Origin: Petroclostridium sp. X23
GTDB taxonomy: Bacteria > Bacillota > Clostridia > SK-Y3
Length of the DNA: 64,000 nt
Reading direction: 5' to 3'
Assembly (NCBI RefSeq): GCF_030013905.1
Contig: NZ_CP124862.1
Span: 4,281,051 to 4,345,050, forward strand
The translations under genes were made by a program, and so were the position numbers. Of the stretch, positions 33,715-41,799 are shown piece after piece (the first letter of the stretch is position 1; every line of letters starts with the position of its first letter). The notes beneath the pieces are model-generated. The model did no database searches. It was not told the origin of the DNA and saw only the letters and a list, made by a program, of their open reading frames with translations.

Positions 33715-34671
33715 ATGCGTTACAAAAAGTTTGGAAAAACCGGTGAAGATCTATCTGTCATTTGCCTCGGCACCTGGACCCTCGGAGGGAAAAACTTCGG
33801 TGCCGTTGCTGAAAAAGACGCAATTCAAGCAATTGACGCAATGATAGATAGTGGGGTAAACTTCATCGACACTGCTCCTATCTACGCTGACGGCGATTCT
33901 GAAAGAATTCTTGGCAAAGCCCTCAAGGGTAAGCGGGATAAGATATTCCTGGTTTCCAAGTTCGGGAGCTATTTTCCTGAAAACCGGCCGAGAGAGTTGG
34001 GTACAGTGAGGGATAGCAGCCGCGGATATATATTGAAGGCTATCGACGAAACGCTGTCCAGACTAAATACCGATTATCTCGATGGTTACCTGATTCACTG
34101 GCCTGATCCTAAAACTCCCCTTGAGGAAACGGTAGGCACACTTAAGGAACTGCAGAAGGCTGGAAAGGTTCGCTATATCGGCATGTCCAATTTCGACGAG
34201 CCGTTGGCTGATAAACTAGTTGAGCTCGATGGACTTGACATCGCACAGTATCCCTATTCGATGGTCAACCGCACCCGGGAGGATCTGCTTAAAAAATATC
34301 ACGCCAAGGGTGTAGGTACGATGGGCTACGCCTCTTTGGGTGCCGGCATCCTAACGGGAACTATCCGTACACTACCGAATTATGCAAAAGATGACATGCG
34401 CAACGTCTTCTATGATTACTTTAGAGAGCCTAAGTTTTCAAAGATTATGGAACTGCTGAAGACCTTAGATGAGATCGCTGAGGAGAGAAATGTTCCGATG
34501 GCGCAGATAGCTGTTAATTGGAGTATTCAGAAGGATTATATTGATACCGCCTTGACCGGTGTGCGTGATGCTAGAGAGGCTGTCGAGAACTGTGCTGCGG
34601 CATCTTGGGAGCTTGCAGCAGAGGAAATAGCGAAGATTGATGATGCAATTGAAAACACGATTGGCAAATGA
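33715..34671 (+). CDS. Aldo/keto reductase
   Basis: A 318-residue NAD(P)H-dependent aldo/keto reductase barrel. The catalytic tetrad is complete: Asp in NFIDTAPIY, Tyr in the same segment, Lys in FLVSKFG and His in YLIHWPDP. The C-terminal cofactor region (IALTGVRDA-like DTALTGVRDAREA) is present. It is most like the general YajO/Tas-type bacterial group. In the island it probably interconverts a carbonyl and an alcohol made after HyuAB action. It lies 25 bases upstream of the aldehyde dehydrogenase, with GGAGAGG before its ATG. Physiological direction is unknown. Confidence 0.93.
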   Translation: MRYKKFGKTGEDLSVICLGTWTLGGKNFGAVAEKDAIQAIDAMIDSGVNFIDTAPIYADGDSERILGKALKGKRDKIFLVSKFGSYFPENRPRELGTVRDSSRGYILKAIDETLSRLNTDYLDGYLIHWPDPKTPLEETVGTLKELQKAGKVRYIGMSNFDEPLADKLVELDGLDIAQYPYSMVNRTREDLLKKYHAKGVGTMGYASLGAGILTGTIRTLPNYAKDDMRNVFYDYFREPKFSKIMELLKTLDEIAEERNVPMAQIAVNWSIQKDYIDTALTGVRDAREAVENCAAASWELAAEEIAKIDDAIENTIGK

Positions 34672-34696
34672 TCAAAGGAGAAAGGAGAAGTAAAAC

Positions 34697-36145
34697 ATGA
34701 AGATTAGTCTTCCCACCAATTCCTTTAAGCATTACATAAATGGAGAGCTTGTTGCTGGCGAAGGTAAGCTTTCTAAAGTGCTTTGCCCAGGTACAGAGGA
34801 GGTAGTTGCTGAGTTTCCTCTTGCAAGCAGAGCGCAGGTAGAGATGGCTTTAGAGGCTGCACGTGATGCCTTTCCGGCTTGGTCGGCCATGTCGTTGGAG
34901 AAACGGGGCGAATGGATACTTAAGCTCCGTGATGCTATCAAAGATGAGGCTGATAACCTCTTGGCGCTGCTTCTGGTAGAATCGGGCAAGCTTAGAGCTC
35001 ATGCCGCATTTGAAACGGGCAGCCTATATAACTATCTGACTTTTTTCCTCGAGCAGGCCAAGTGCAACCATGATGAAACGGTTCGTGACGTATCGGGGGG
35101 ACATGGTATGAACCTAGTGGTTCGTGAGCCGCTGGGTGTTGTAGTCGCTGCACTGGCATGGAACTTTCCCATGCACAATATGGCTACCAAGTTGGGGCCG
35201 ATTCTAGCATCGGGTTGTACCGCCGTCATCAAGCCGGCTACCAAAACTCCCATTTCCACCCTTTATCTTGGCGAGATTATGAACCGCATCGGCTTTCCGA
35301 AAGGCGTGATCAACTTCGTTGCCGGGGATGCAAAAGAAGTCGGAAGGGTTCTAAGCGAAAGCAAGATTCCGGCGATGTTAACTATGATCGGTTCCTCTGA
35401 GGGCGGCTTAAAGATGATTGCCGATTCAGCTACTTCCATAAAACGGTTCTCACTCGAGTTGGGCGGCAATGCCCCGGTTATTGTTACTTCCAATGCCGAC
35501 ATCAAGGCTGCTGTGTCCCACTGTATCGGCAACAAGATGAGATGTGCCGGGCAGACCTGTGTATCTCCGCAGCGTACCTTTGTCCATAGCGGTATATATG
35601 ACGAATTTGTCAAACTTGCTGTCGAGCAGGGCAATACTGCCAAGTGTGGTACGATGGACGATGATGCCAATACCGGACCGTTGATCAGCAAAAGTGCTGT
35701 AGAATGCATGGAAGCTATCGTAGCCGATGCAGTTGCTAAGGGAGCCCGTGTGGAATGCGGCGGCAAACGTCCAGGGGGCAAGGAAAAGGGATATTTCTTC
35801 CTGCCAACCGTGCTGACGGGTGTAACAACTGATATGCTCGCCTTCCGTGAGGAGGTCTTCGGACCAATTCTCACTGTTATGCCTTATAACGATTTGGACG
35901 AAGCTATCGTCCTTGCAAACGACACCGAATACGGACTTTCATCTTATGTCTGGAGCCGTGACTTAAACGAAGTTAGCAAAATAAGCCGCAGTCTGCAGTT
36001 TGGAATCATTAACGTCAATGGACCTGCCACCGGACCATCCCTGCCTCATGGTGGATGTAAGAACAGCGGTATCGGTAAAGACGGCAGTCGTTACTCATTG
36101 GATGAATATTTCTATCTCAAAGGAGTCCGCATTGCATTAGATTAA
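34697..36145 (+). CDS. NAD(P)-dependent aldehyde dehydrogenase
   Basis: A 482-residue aldehyde dehydrogenase superfamily enzyme of the succinate-semialdehyde/glycolaldehyde/lactaldehyde type. The nucleotide-binding segment WNFPMHNMATKLGP, the Lys in VIKPATKTP, the catalytic Glu in SLELGGNAP and the nucleophilic Cys in RCAGQTCVSPQ are all present, as are EEVFGPIL and the late GLSSYVWSRD block. It should oxidise an aldehyde to a carboxylate. If the aldehyde is glyceraldehyde or tartronate semialdehyde, the product would feed the island's glycerate kinase; that link is inference. A terminator follows. Confidence 0.95.
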   Translation: MKISLPTNSFKHYINGELVAGEGKLSKVLCPGTEEVVAEFPLASRAQVEMALEAARDAFPAWSAMSLEKRGEWILKLRDAIKDEADNLLALLLVESGKLRAHAAFETGSLYNYLTFFLEQAKCNHDETVRDVSGGHGMNLVVREPLGVVVAALAWNFPMHNMATKLGPILASGCTAVIKPATKTPISTLYLGEIMNRIGFPKGVINFVAGDAKEVGRVLSESKIPAMLTMIGSSEGGLKMIADSATSIKRFSLELGGNAPVIVTSNADIKAAVSHCIGNKMRCAGQTCVSPQRTFVHSGIYDEFVKLAVEQGNTAKCGTMDDDANTGPLISKSAVECMEAIVADAVAKGARVECGGKRPGGKEKGYFFLPTVLTGVTTDMLAFREEVFGPILTVMPYNDLDEAIVLANDTEYGLSSYVWSRDLNEVSKISRSLQFGIINVNGPATGPSLPHGGCKNSGIGKDGSRYSLDEYFYLKGVRIALD

Positions 36146-36155
36146 AACTTTCATG

Positions 36156-36198
36156 AAAGGCTGGTATTATTTTGCAATGGCATAATGTCAGCCTTTTT
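36156..36198 (+). terminator. Terminator after the aldehyde dehydrogenase
   Basis: AAAGGCTGGTATTAT pairs with ATAATGTCAGCCTTT, followed by TT. It probably partly separates the enzyme genes from the transporter genes. The remaining 180 bases before the next gene show no clear promoter consensus. Confidence 0.7.
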
Positions 36199-36377
36199 AA
36201 GACAGCCTGCGGAGACTTGCGGACTATCTTCACCGGGCCTAAGAGAAGTACTCAAGTAATGTAAGAGTAAATAAAATCTTATGAGAGAAGAGGCAGTCTT
36301 TTAGAGATTACTTGTTCATACTACAACAATTGAGGGAAAATGTAAGATTAAATTAATAGTTTAGGAGAGGTGATATT

Positions 36378-36599
36378 GTGGAAGTTTTAGCTCAAACAGT
36401 TTTGTGGTCACTTTTTTTGTTCTACTTTATTTCCCATTTACTGGTGATTCGCAAGGCGAACCGCATGCCTGACCCACCGGACTACCCGCCAAAAGAATGG
36501 GACCCTCTTCAGCAGTGGATTGAGAGTCCGAAATGTATACAGTTTATTGCGGCATATCTTATTATAGGAACGTTATTTGCCTGGTTTGCTGTAAAATAA
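36378..36599 (+). CDS. Small membrane protein, possible symporter subunit
   Basis: A 73-residue protein with two hydrophobic segments (about residues 5-24 and 53-71) flanking a polar, proline-rich loop (RMPDPPDYPPKEWDPLQQW). It starts at GTG, 8 bases after GGAGAGG, and ends 22 bases before the ATG of the sodium:solute symporter gene. Small two-helix proteins encoded just before an SSS transporter (as YhdT before PanF) are known, but I do not recognise this one. Its function as an accessory subunit is inferred from position and size. Confidence 0.7.
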   Translation: MEVLAQTVLWSLFLFYFISHLLVIRKANRMPDPPDYPPKEWDPLQQWIESPKCIQFIAAYLIIGTLFAWFAVK

Positions 36600-36621
36600 T
36601 GAATTGAAGGGAGGTTCAAAA

Positions 36622-38064
36622 ATGTTAGCTATTGCCTTTTTATTTGTTTACCTAGCTGCAATGATTGGAATCGGAGCGCTTTACTCCAAGAATCAGAATA
36701 CCTCTGATGACTATCTGGCCGGTGGGAACACCTTAGGTCCTAACCTTATCGGAATTTCAAACATATCACTCAATGTGAGCGCCGCAACTTTTATAGGATA
36801 CGGTGGAATGGGGTTTACATTAGGCTTGTCCGGTGCTTGGGTATATTTTCTGATGGCTGTAGGTATTTTTACGTGGGCACGGTGGGGCGCCCCGCGTGTT
36901 CGTTCTAAAGGTAAGTTTAACACACTGCCGGCTTATTTGGAATCTCATTTTGGTGGCAAATGGGCTCGGCGGATGGCTTCCATTTTGGTTATGGGTAGAG
37001 AGATCGCCTGGGTGGCATCCGGTTTGAGTGGCTTCGGTCTGCTCGGTGACCTTCTTCTGGGTGTTCCTTATTGGATGGGTGCTCTGTTCGGCCTCGGTGT
37101 TACCGTGATTTATGTGATAATGGGGGGATATCTTGCTGCAACCATTACGAATTTTTATCAAACTCTTCTGATTTTCGGCGGTTCGTTTTTCATTCTAGTT
37201 GCTTCAATTTCTAAGATGGGTGGTTTTGCGGCTGCTTTTTCGAAGGGTCTCACAAACTTTCCGAATATGTTCAGCGCCACTAATAATTCGATGGTAACGC
37301 TTATTGGCTGGCTTCTCACGCAGTCGTTCTTTTACTGGACGGTGCAGTCGGTGGTCATTAAGACTTCACTATCTGCCGCTAACCCTAAAATCGCAATGAA
37401 GGGATCAGGTATTTCAGGCGCTTTTCAGAGTTGTTGGTATTTTCTTCCATTCATGCTAGGGATGGCTGCTCGTGCAGCGCTTGGTGATGCTACTACTGCC
37501 AACAGCTCATATGTGGATTTGATCATGTGGGTTTGCGGCCCGGTTTTTGGTTCGTTTATGATGGTGCCGTTTGCCGCGGCTATTATGGCTACTGCAGACC
37601 ATGCGCTACTTTCAGCTTCCGGCAATATCGTAGAAGATTGGTATGCGCCTTTCAAGAAAAACTTGACTGACAAGCAGAAGGTTAAAATTTCAAGGATCAG
37701 TGTGTTCTGTTTAGCTGTTTTTGCCTATACCGTTGCACTCGCATTCCCGTTTATCCTTGAGTTATGCCTGCTTGCAGTTAAATTTGGCGCTATTCTCGCT
37801 CCCGCAATGATTGGATCGATTTTCTGGAAAAGATCTCGCGGGTGTGTTAAGACATATGTCACGATGATGGTCACTTGCTCAATTACGCTGGTTTTCCTAC
37901 TTTATCAGCAAATGAAAACGGTTCAGATGGCCGGTTCTGCGTTCATTTACTCAATGGATCCGATTATCCCTGTACTGCCGCTAGCCTTTATTATCTTTAT
38001 TGGAGGCGTTCTAATCGAAGGATCCTCGGAAAATAAAACTATTTTGATTGCAAAGAGTCAATAA
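36622..38064 (+). CDS. Sodium:solute symporter (SSS family)
   Basis: A 480-residue, multi-spanning SSS-family transporter, importing a small organic solute with Na+. Family features include AAMIGIGALYSKNQNTSDDYLAGG near the start, ISLNVSAATFIGYGGMGF (TM2 region), TFYQTLLIFGG-like TNFYQTLLIFGG, and MMVPFAAAIMATADHALLSA, corresponding to the sodium-site helix. ATG 36622 is chosen because AAGGGAGG lies 7 bases upstream; an in-frame TTG at 36604 precedes that site. It is the last gene of the island, so it probably imports the island's substrate. The nearest named groups (pantothenate, proline, acetate carriers) do not settle the substrate. Confidence 0.93.
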   Translation: MLAIAFLFVYLAAMIGIGALYSKNQNTSDDYLAGGNTLGPNLIGISNISLNVSAATFIGYGGMGFTLGLSGAWVYFLMAVGIFTWARWGAPRVRSKGKFNTLPAYLESHFGGKWARRMASILVMGREIAWVASGLSGFGLLGDLLLGVPYWMGALFGLGVTVIYVIMGGYLAATITNFYQTLLIFGGSFFILVASISKMGGFAAAFSKGLTNFPNMFSATNNSMVTLIGWLLTQSFFYWTVQSVVIKTSLSAANPKIAMKGSGISGAFQSCWYFLPFMLGMAARAALGDATTANSSYVDLIMWVCGPVFGSFMMVPFAAAIMATADHALLSASGNIVEDWYAPFKKNLTDKQKVKISRISVFCLAVFAYTVALAFPFILELCLLAVKFGAILAPAMIGSIFWKRSRGCVKTYVTMMVTCSITLVFLLYQQMKTVQMAGSAFIYSMDPIIPVLPLAFIIFIGGVLIEGSSENKTILIAKSQ

Positions 38065-38111
38065 TTGGAGTTGTGCTAAATCAGAAGCTTTCCAATTTCT
38101 TCACTTTACTG

Positions 38112-38138
38112 GTGAAGGGTGCATATACCATACAATAA
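38112..38138 (+). pseudogene. C-terminal fragment of a secreted-protein gene (VKGAYTIQ)
   Basis: The frame reads LVKGAYTIQ and then TAA, nearly the same as the last nine residues (MVKGAYTLQ) of the intact protein at 25012-25536, with similar bases including the following AATA. Upstream homology is lost. It seems to be the tail of a deleted paralogue just after the island, but the match is short. Confidence 0.42.
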
Positions 38139-38191
38139 TACATAAATTACTGAAAAAGCAAAAAACTTTGAACATAGGCAATAAAGCTGTT

Positions 38192-38241
38192 GGGACGGTT
38201 GATTTGTTCCGCTTGGTACAAGCGAAACAGACCAACCGTCC
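38192..38241. repeat. Strong 23-bp hairpin with GGACGGTTG arms
   Basis: GGGACGGTTGATTTGTTCCG pairs with CGAAACAGACCAACCGTCC and the pairing extends through GCTTG/CAAGC. It may be a terminator for the symporter transcript or a REP-type palindrome; its GGGACGGTT end also occurs in the larger palindrome at 45980-46116. Confidence 0.62.
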
Positions 38242-38271
38242 TTTGTTTTGTTCGCTAGCGGGTGCATAACG

Positions 38272-38331
38272 GTAAAAAGCTTAAATGGAGGGAATCAACA
38301 AAAAGTAGTATTGTCGAAGTGGCTGCTTACT
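38272..38331 (+). pseudogene. Fragment of a sugar ABC transporter ATPase (RbsA/MglA type)
   Basis: VKSLNGGNQQKVVLSKWLLT is the ABC signature of the second half of ribose/galactose-type ATPases (usual form SLSGGNQQKVVLAKWL). The following DEPTRGID-type Walker B region is missing and the frame continues as unrelated sequence. No upstream Walker A part is present. This is a clear gene remnant; the 38332-38474 stretch holds no other recognisable gene. Confidence 0.65.
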
Positions 38332-38474
38332 GCTGTCCGTGTAGATACTGCATTTGTAAGGGCAGAAGACCTTATTCGTCCATTGAATTATTGTGTTATC
38401 GCAGGGTGGACAGAGACGTTCTCCCCTATGAAAACTAGCAGAATATATACACTGCAGACTATTTTAAATATCTA

Positions 38475-38732
38475 TCATACTTTGTTGTTTAGCTGCATTT
38501 TTAATGCCTTAGCCAATTGGTCAGGACAGGACGTTCCTTTTCCTTCGCAGTCTATACCGGATAGCCTCTTTATTACTTCTTCAACTGGCATTCCTTCAAC
38601 CAATTTGCTGATCCCTTGAAGATTTCCATCACACCCGGAGTGAAATACTACTTTTTTTACAATATTATCATCAATAGAGAATGTAATCTGCTTTGCGCAA
38701 ACACCTTCCGTATTATAAGTTATCATATTCAT
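38475..38732 (-). CDS. TSCPD-domain protein (TIGR03905 family)
   Basis: An 85-residue protein filling one TSCPD domain: YNTEGVCAKQITFSID, VVFHSGCDGNLQGISKLVEGM and the signature TSCPDQLAKAL. Its conserved cysteines suggest metal or Fe-S binding. The domain is also found at the end of some class II ribonucleotide reductases; stand-alone copies are of unknown function. ATG 38732 is chosen, 8 bases after AAGGAA on the minus strand; upstream in-frame Met codons lack a ribosome binding site. It is monocistronic, convergent with the graveyard region. Confidence 0.87.
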   Translation of the reverse strand: MNMITYNTEGVCAKQITFSIDDNIVKKVVFHSGCDGNLQGISKLVEGMPVEEVIKRLSGIDCEGKGTSCPDQLAKALKMQLNNKV

Positions 38733-39024
38733 ATAATAAATTCCTTTCACAATAGAATAAAACAACTATTATGATAGCGTAGGAGGTAACTTTATGTCAA
38801 TATGATTGTTGTCTTAAAAATGTTGATGATAAGAAACTTTTTTGTCTTTCAGTCAGTCATTGATTAAGAGGGTTTTTATATAACCTTCTAAGAACTTATC
38901 ACTTGAAAAGATATCCAAATAACTGTAAAATATAAAATGCGTAGGTATTACTGCCAGTATTGGATATTAGTTCAAGTGTCTGAAATGTGTACGCATTACT
39001 ATAAATGAATGGGGGAGTTAGTAG

Positions 39025-40056
39025 ATGAATCAGCGTCCTTTTCCGGTTAAACCAATGAGTGTTGGAAATATATTGGATTATACCTTCCGGGTCTATCGGA
39101 ACAATTTCACAGCCATCCTTGCTTTTAGCGCTTTAGTGGGTGGAGTGTTTAGTATTTTAGCTTTAATTCTTACAAAACTAGCGGCACCGCCAGGCGCGGG
39201 TATTGATCCTTGGCCTTCAATTATTGAGGGCTTGAAATCGAGAGATTTTGAAAACTTTGTTGAGCACTTTGCGAGGCAGACTCCCGAGCCCACTGCAGGA
39301 CCGGGATTTTTCATGAGGTCAATGCTTATGACGATCGTATCCTATGGAACTTCTATTATCAGCTATGTATTTATCTATCCTTTTGTTCAAGGCGGGATTA
39401 CGAATATTGCCCAGAAGTACTATCACGGTTCCAAACTTAATGCTGCAGTTGCTTTCCGGCAGACCTGGAAAGACTTTTGGAAACTTGTGCTCACGGGATT
39501 AAGTGTGATTGTATGTTCAATCGGTTTTGGAATCATTTATATCGTATTCATCATGATTTTTGTAGCCATCATAATGGCAGTCTCCATCGGTGGCTTGTTT
39601 CATGAAGGTATGGCTGTTATATTGATTATTGGATTCATATTGTTTTTCTTAATCATTTTATCTGTTGCAGGTGTGTTCTTTTCTTTTATTACTTTTGTTT
39701 ATCCTGTTGCGGTTACAGAAAAAACATATCATTTTAATGCGGTAGGGCGCAGTTTTAAACTGGTGGCAAAAAAACTCTGGGAAGTTTTAGGGATTAATAT
39801 CCTTGTTTATCTGCTTGTATATATTGTGATTGGCGCTATTACCGGACTGGCATTGATCGCTGCGGTATTGTCTCCGGTTGATATCATGTTCCAGCAGGTC
39901 ATTACACTGTTGATTTCAGCTTTGGCTACGCCAATTATTTATATAGCCGCGGCAATACTTTATTTTGATGTTCGTATTCGGGTGGAAGGCTACGATTTGG
40001 AGCTTATGTCCGACGATTTAGAAAGGAACGAAACATGGGAGCAGCCGCAAGCATAA
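39025..40056 (+). CDS. Multi-pass membrane protein (GDPD-membrane-domain-like), MoxR operon
   Basis: A 343-residue protein with about six hydrophobic segments (clear ones near residues 32-52, 105-125, 155-178, 185-215, 240-265 and 280-310). The N-terminus (PFPVKPMSVGNILDYTFRVYRNNF) is characteristic of membrane proteins resembling the membrane domain of glycerophosphodiester phosphodiesterases. It is the first gene of an operon with DUF4129, DUF4350, MoxR and DUF58 genes and overlaps the next gene by 22 bases. Role unknown; envelope-associated by context. Confidence 0.8.
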   Translation: MNQRPFPVKPMSVGNILDYTFRVYRNNFTAILAFSALVGGVFSILALILTKLAAPPGAGIDPWPSIIEGLKSRDFENFVEHFARQTPEPTAGPGFFMRSMLMTIVSYGTSIISYVFIYPFVQGGITNIAQKYYHGSKLNAAVAFRQTWKDFWKLVLTGLSVIVCSIGFGIIYIVFIMIFVAIIMAVSIGGLFHEGMAVILIIGFILFFLIILSVAGVFFSFITFVYPVAVTEKTYHFNAVGRSFKLVAKKLWEVLGINILVYLLVYIVIGAITGLALIAAVLSPVDIMFQQVITLLISALATPIIYIAAAILYFDVRIRVEGYDLELMSDDLERNETWEQPQA

Positions 40057-40739
40057 GTCATATCCTAAAAGAATTTATTCATATTGGCATGGTAAAACCA
40101 ATGCCTTCTTCAGAATTGATTGAAGAGAAGATGAAGGAAATATTAGCTTTACCGGAATTTCAAATGCAGCGGGACTATCTTAGCGAGTTGATAGCCAAAT
40201 GGCTTCAAAAACTTTTCAGCAATATGACTGTAGACGCCAAAACAGTAGATTCCACAGCGTTGACAGTCTTTATTATTACTGCAGTACTGCTGGGAATACT
40301 TATTATTATAGTGATGCTGCTGATTGTCAAAATCATGGGGAAAAATCCTCGTGCTGCAGTCATGCCCAACAACATTTCAGCCAAAGAATTAACGGCTGAA
40401 GCTGCGTTTAATCAAGCGAAGCAAGAAGGGGATAAAGGCAATTACTCCGGTGCGGTCAAATGGTTGTTTTTGAGTTTACTGCTCATGCTTCATGCGCAGA
40501 GCTACATTACTGTACATGAAGCGAAAACAAACCGCCAGTACATATATGAGCTTAGGAAGAACCAATATCCCCACATAGACACATTTCTGCACTTGGTATT
40601 ACAGTTTAACGATATATGTTATGGAGGAAAGCAGGCAACCCAAGAAAATTATCTGGACTGGCTGCAGAAGGTGGAGCTGCTTGGGGAGAAATTTAATACG
40701 GTTCATCCAACCTCCGTGAAAGGAGGCGGACATGATTAG
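40035..40739 (+). CDS. DUF4129-domain membrane protein
   Basis: A 234-residue protein with one central membrane segment (about residues 74-100, TVFIITAVLLGILIIIVMLLI) and a C-terminal DUF4129 domain (about 118-220: AFNQAKQEGDKGNYSGAVKWLFLSLLLML, TNRQYIYELR, FNDICYGGKQATQENYLDWL). DUF4129 proteins are regular members of MoxR/DUF58 operons. The ATG lies inside the upstream gene, 7 bases after AAGGA, so the two are translationally coupled. Biochemical function unknown. Confidence 0.87.
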   Translation: MGAAASISHILKEFIHIGMVKPMPSSELIEEKMKEILALPEFQMQRDYLSELIAKWLQKLFSNMTVDAKTVDSTALTVFIITAVLLGILIIIVMLLIVKIMGKNPRAAVMPNNISAKELTAEAAFNQAKQEGDKGNYSGAVKWLFLSLLLMLHAQSYITVHEAKTNRQYIYELRKNQYPHIDTFLHLVLQFNDICYGGKQATQENYLDWLQKVELLGEKFNTVHPTSVKGGGHD

Positions 40740-41799
40740 AAAAAACAGAGAGTTGTTTGTAATGATTTTAGTAATTTTTGTGATTGCTGTCGGCGGTTCT
40801 CTTTTTTTAAGATGGTCGCAACAGCGGGAGCCGATATCCTATTCTTCCTATAGTGCCGGGCAGGAAGGAGTAAAAGGAGCATACCTGCTGCTTGAAAAGC
40901 TGGGCTTTAGCGTGGCACGCAGTAACGGAAATCTCGATGATCTAGGTTCGGAGAGTGTGTTGATCCTTATTGAACCGCAGTTGAGCTACAAAAAAAAAGA
41001 TGAAGAATTAAAGCACTTGAATCAATGGGTCTATGAGGGGCATACGATGGTGATTGTGGGGAATTATCAGAAATATTTTATGTTTAGCTCAGATGAGAAG
41101 AAGGATACAGACCTAGAAAAGCTAGCTGCATTTAGATTCCCGGAAGACCATGATAAAAAGTATTATGACGGACACTACGGCAAAGGTACATTCCGGCTGA
41201 TACCTGATATGCGCTTGTTTTTAAATGGCGGATTAAGGCAAGAAGGCAATGCATCGGCCTTAGCAGCCACACTGTGGGATTTTGAAGACCGGAAGATGTT
41301 TTTTAGTGAATACGGTGGTGCACTGTTGCTTGGGCAGAATAAGAGATGGGAAAATTCCCCCATTACCTTGTTGAATACTACTTGGAAGTTTATTTTACTG
41401 CAAATTATGATAGGATTCATTATTTTTGCTTTTTTTACCAACAAGCGATTGGGCATACCCGATATTTATCGGGAAGAAACGATGCGTAGTGAAAATGAAG
41501 ATGTTCAGGCATTTGCCGGATTGATGATGCAGACGGGTCTTAGTAATGATGCAGCGGTGCTCTATTACCGGAGATTTGAAGAGGAGGCGTCTGCGTACTT
41601 TAAAACAACTGTTTCCGGGAATGGTGAGCTGTTGGAGCAGCTATGGAAGACTCATGGTCTTAAGCATTTTGCAGTATTACAGGCAGTAAGGCGGCAGATG
41701 CTATCGAATAATAAGAATGAGAAAAGACATGGCAATGAAATGATAGATATATTTCAAAATATCGATATGCTGCGAGAGGAGATCGTAAATAATGAATAG
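40732..41799 (+). CDS. DUF4350-domain membrane protein
   Basis: A 355-residue protein: an N-terminal membrane segment (about 7-25), an extracytoplasmic DUF4350 domain (about 35-210: SSYSAGQEGVKGAYLLLEKLGF, VLILIEPQ, LNQWVYEGHTMVIVGNY), a second membrane segment (about 220-238, FILLQIMIGFIIFAFFTN), and a helical cytoplasmic tail. It is another standard partner in MoxR/DUF58 operons. It overlaps the genes before and after by 8 bases each. Function unknown; the fold resembles glutamine-amidotransferase-like domains, as known for DUF4350. Confidence 0.87.
   Translation: MIRKNRELFVMILVIFVIAVGGSLFLRWSQQREPISYSSYSAGQEGVKGAYLLLEKLGFSVARSNGNLDDLGSESVLILIEPQLSYKKKDEELKHLNQWVYEGHTMVIVGNYQKYFMFSSDEKKDTDLEKLAAFRFPEDHDKKYYDGHYGKGTFRLIPDMRLFLNGGLRQEGNASALAATLWDFEDRKMFFSEYGGALLLGQNKRWENSPITLLNTTWKFILLQIMIGFIIFAFFTNKRLGIPDIYREETMRSENEDVQAFAGLMMQTGLSNDAAVLYYRRFEEEASAYFKTTVSGNGELLEQLWKTHGLKHFAVLQAVRRQMLSNNKNEKRHGNEMIDIFQNIDMLREEIVNNE

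Noticed and set aside
35263..35874. A 203-codon minus-strand frame inside the aldehyde dehydrogenase gene.
   Set aside because: It is a shadow of a conserved gene, without ribosome binding site or recognisable product.
38248..38619. The 123-codon plus-strand frame as an intact gene.
   Set aside because: Only the first part resembles an ABC ATPase signature; the rest is unrelated sequence and the antisense strand of the TSCPD gene.
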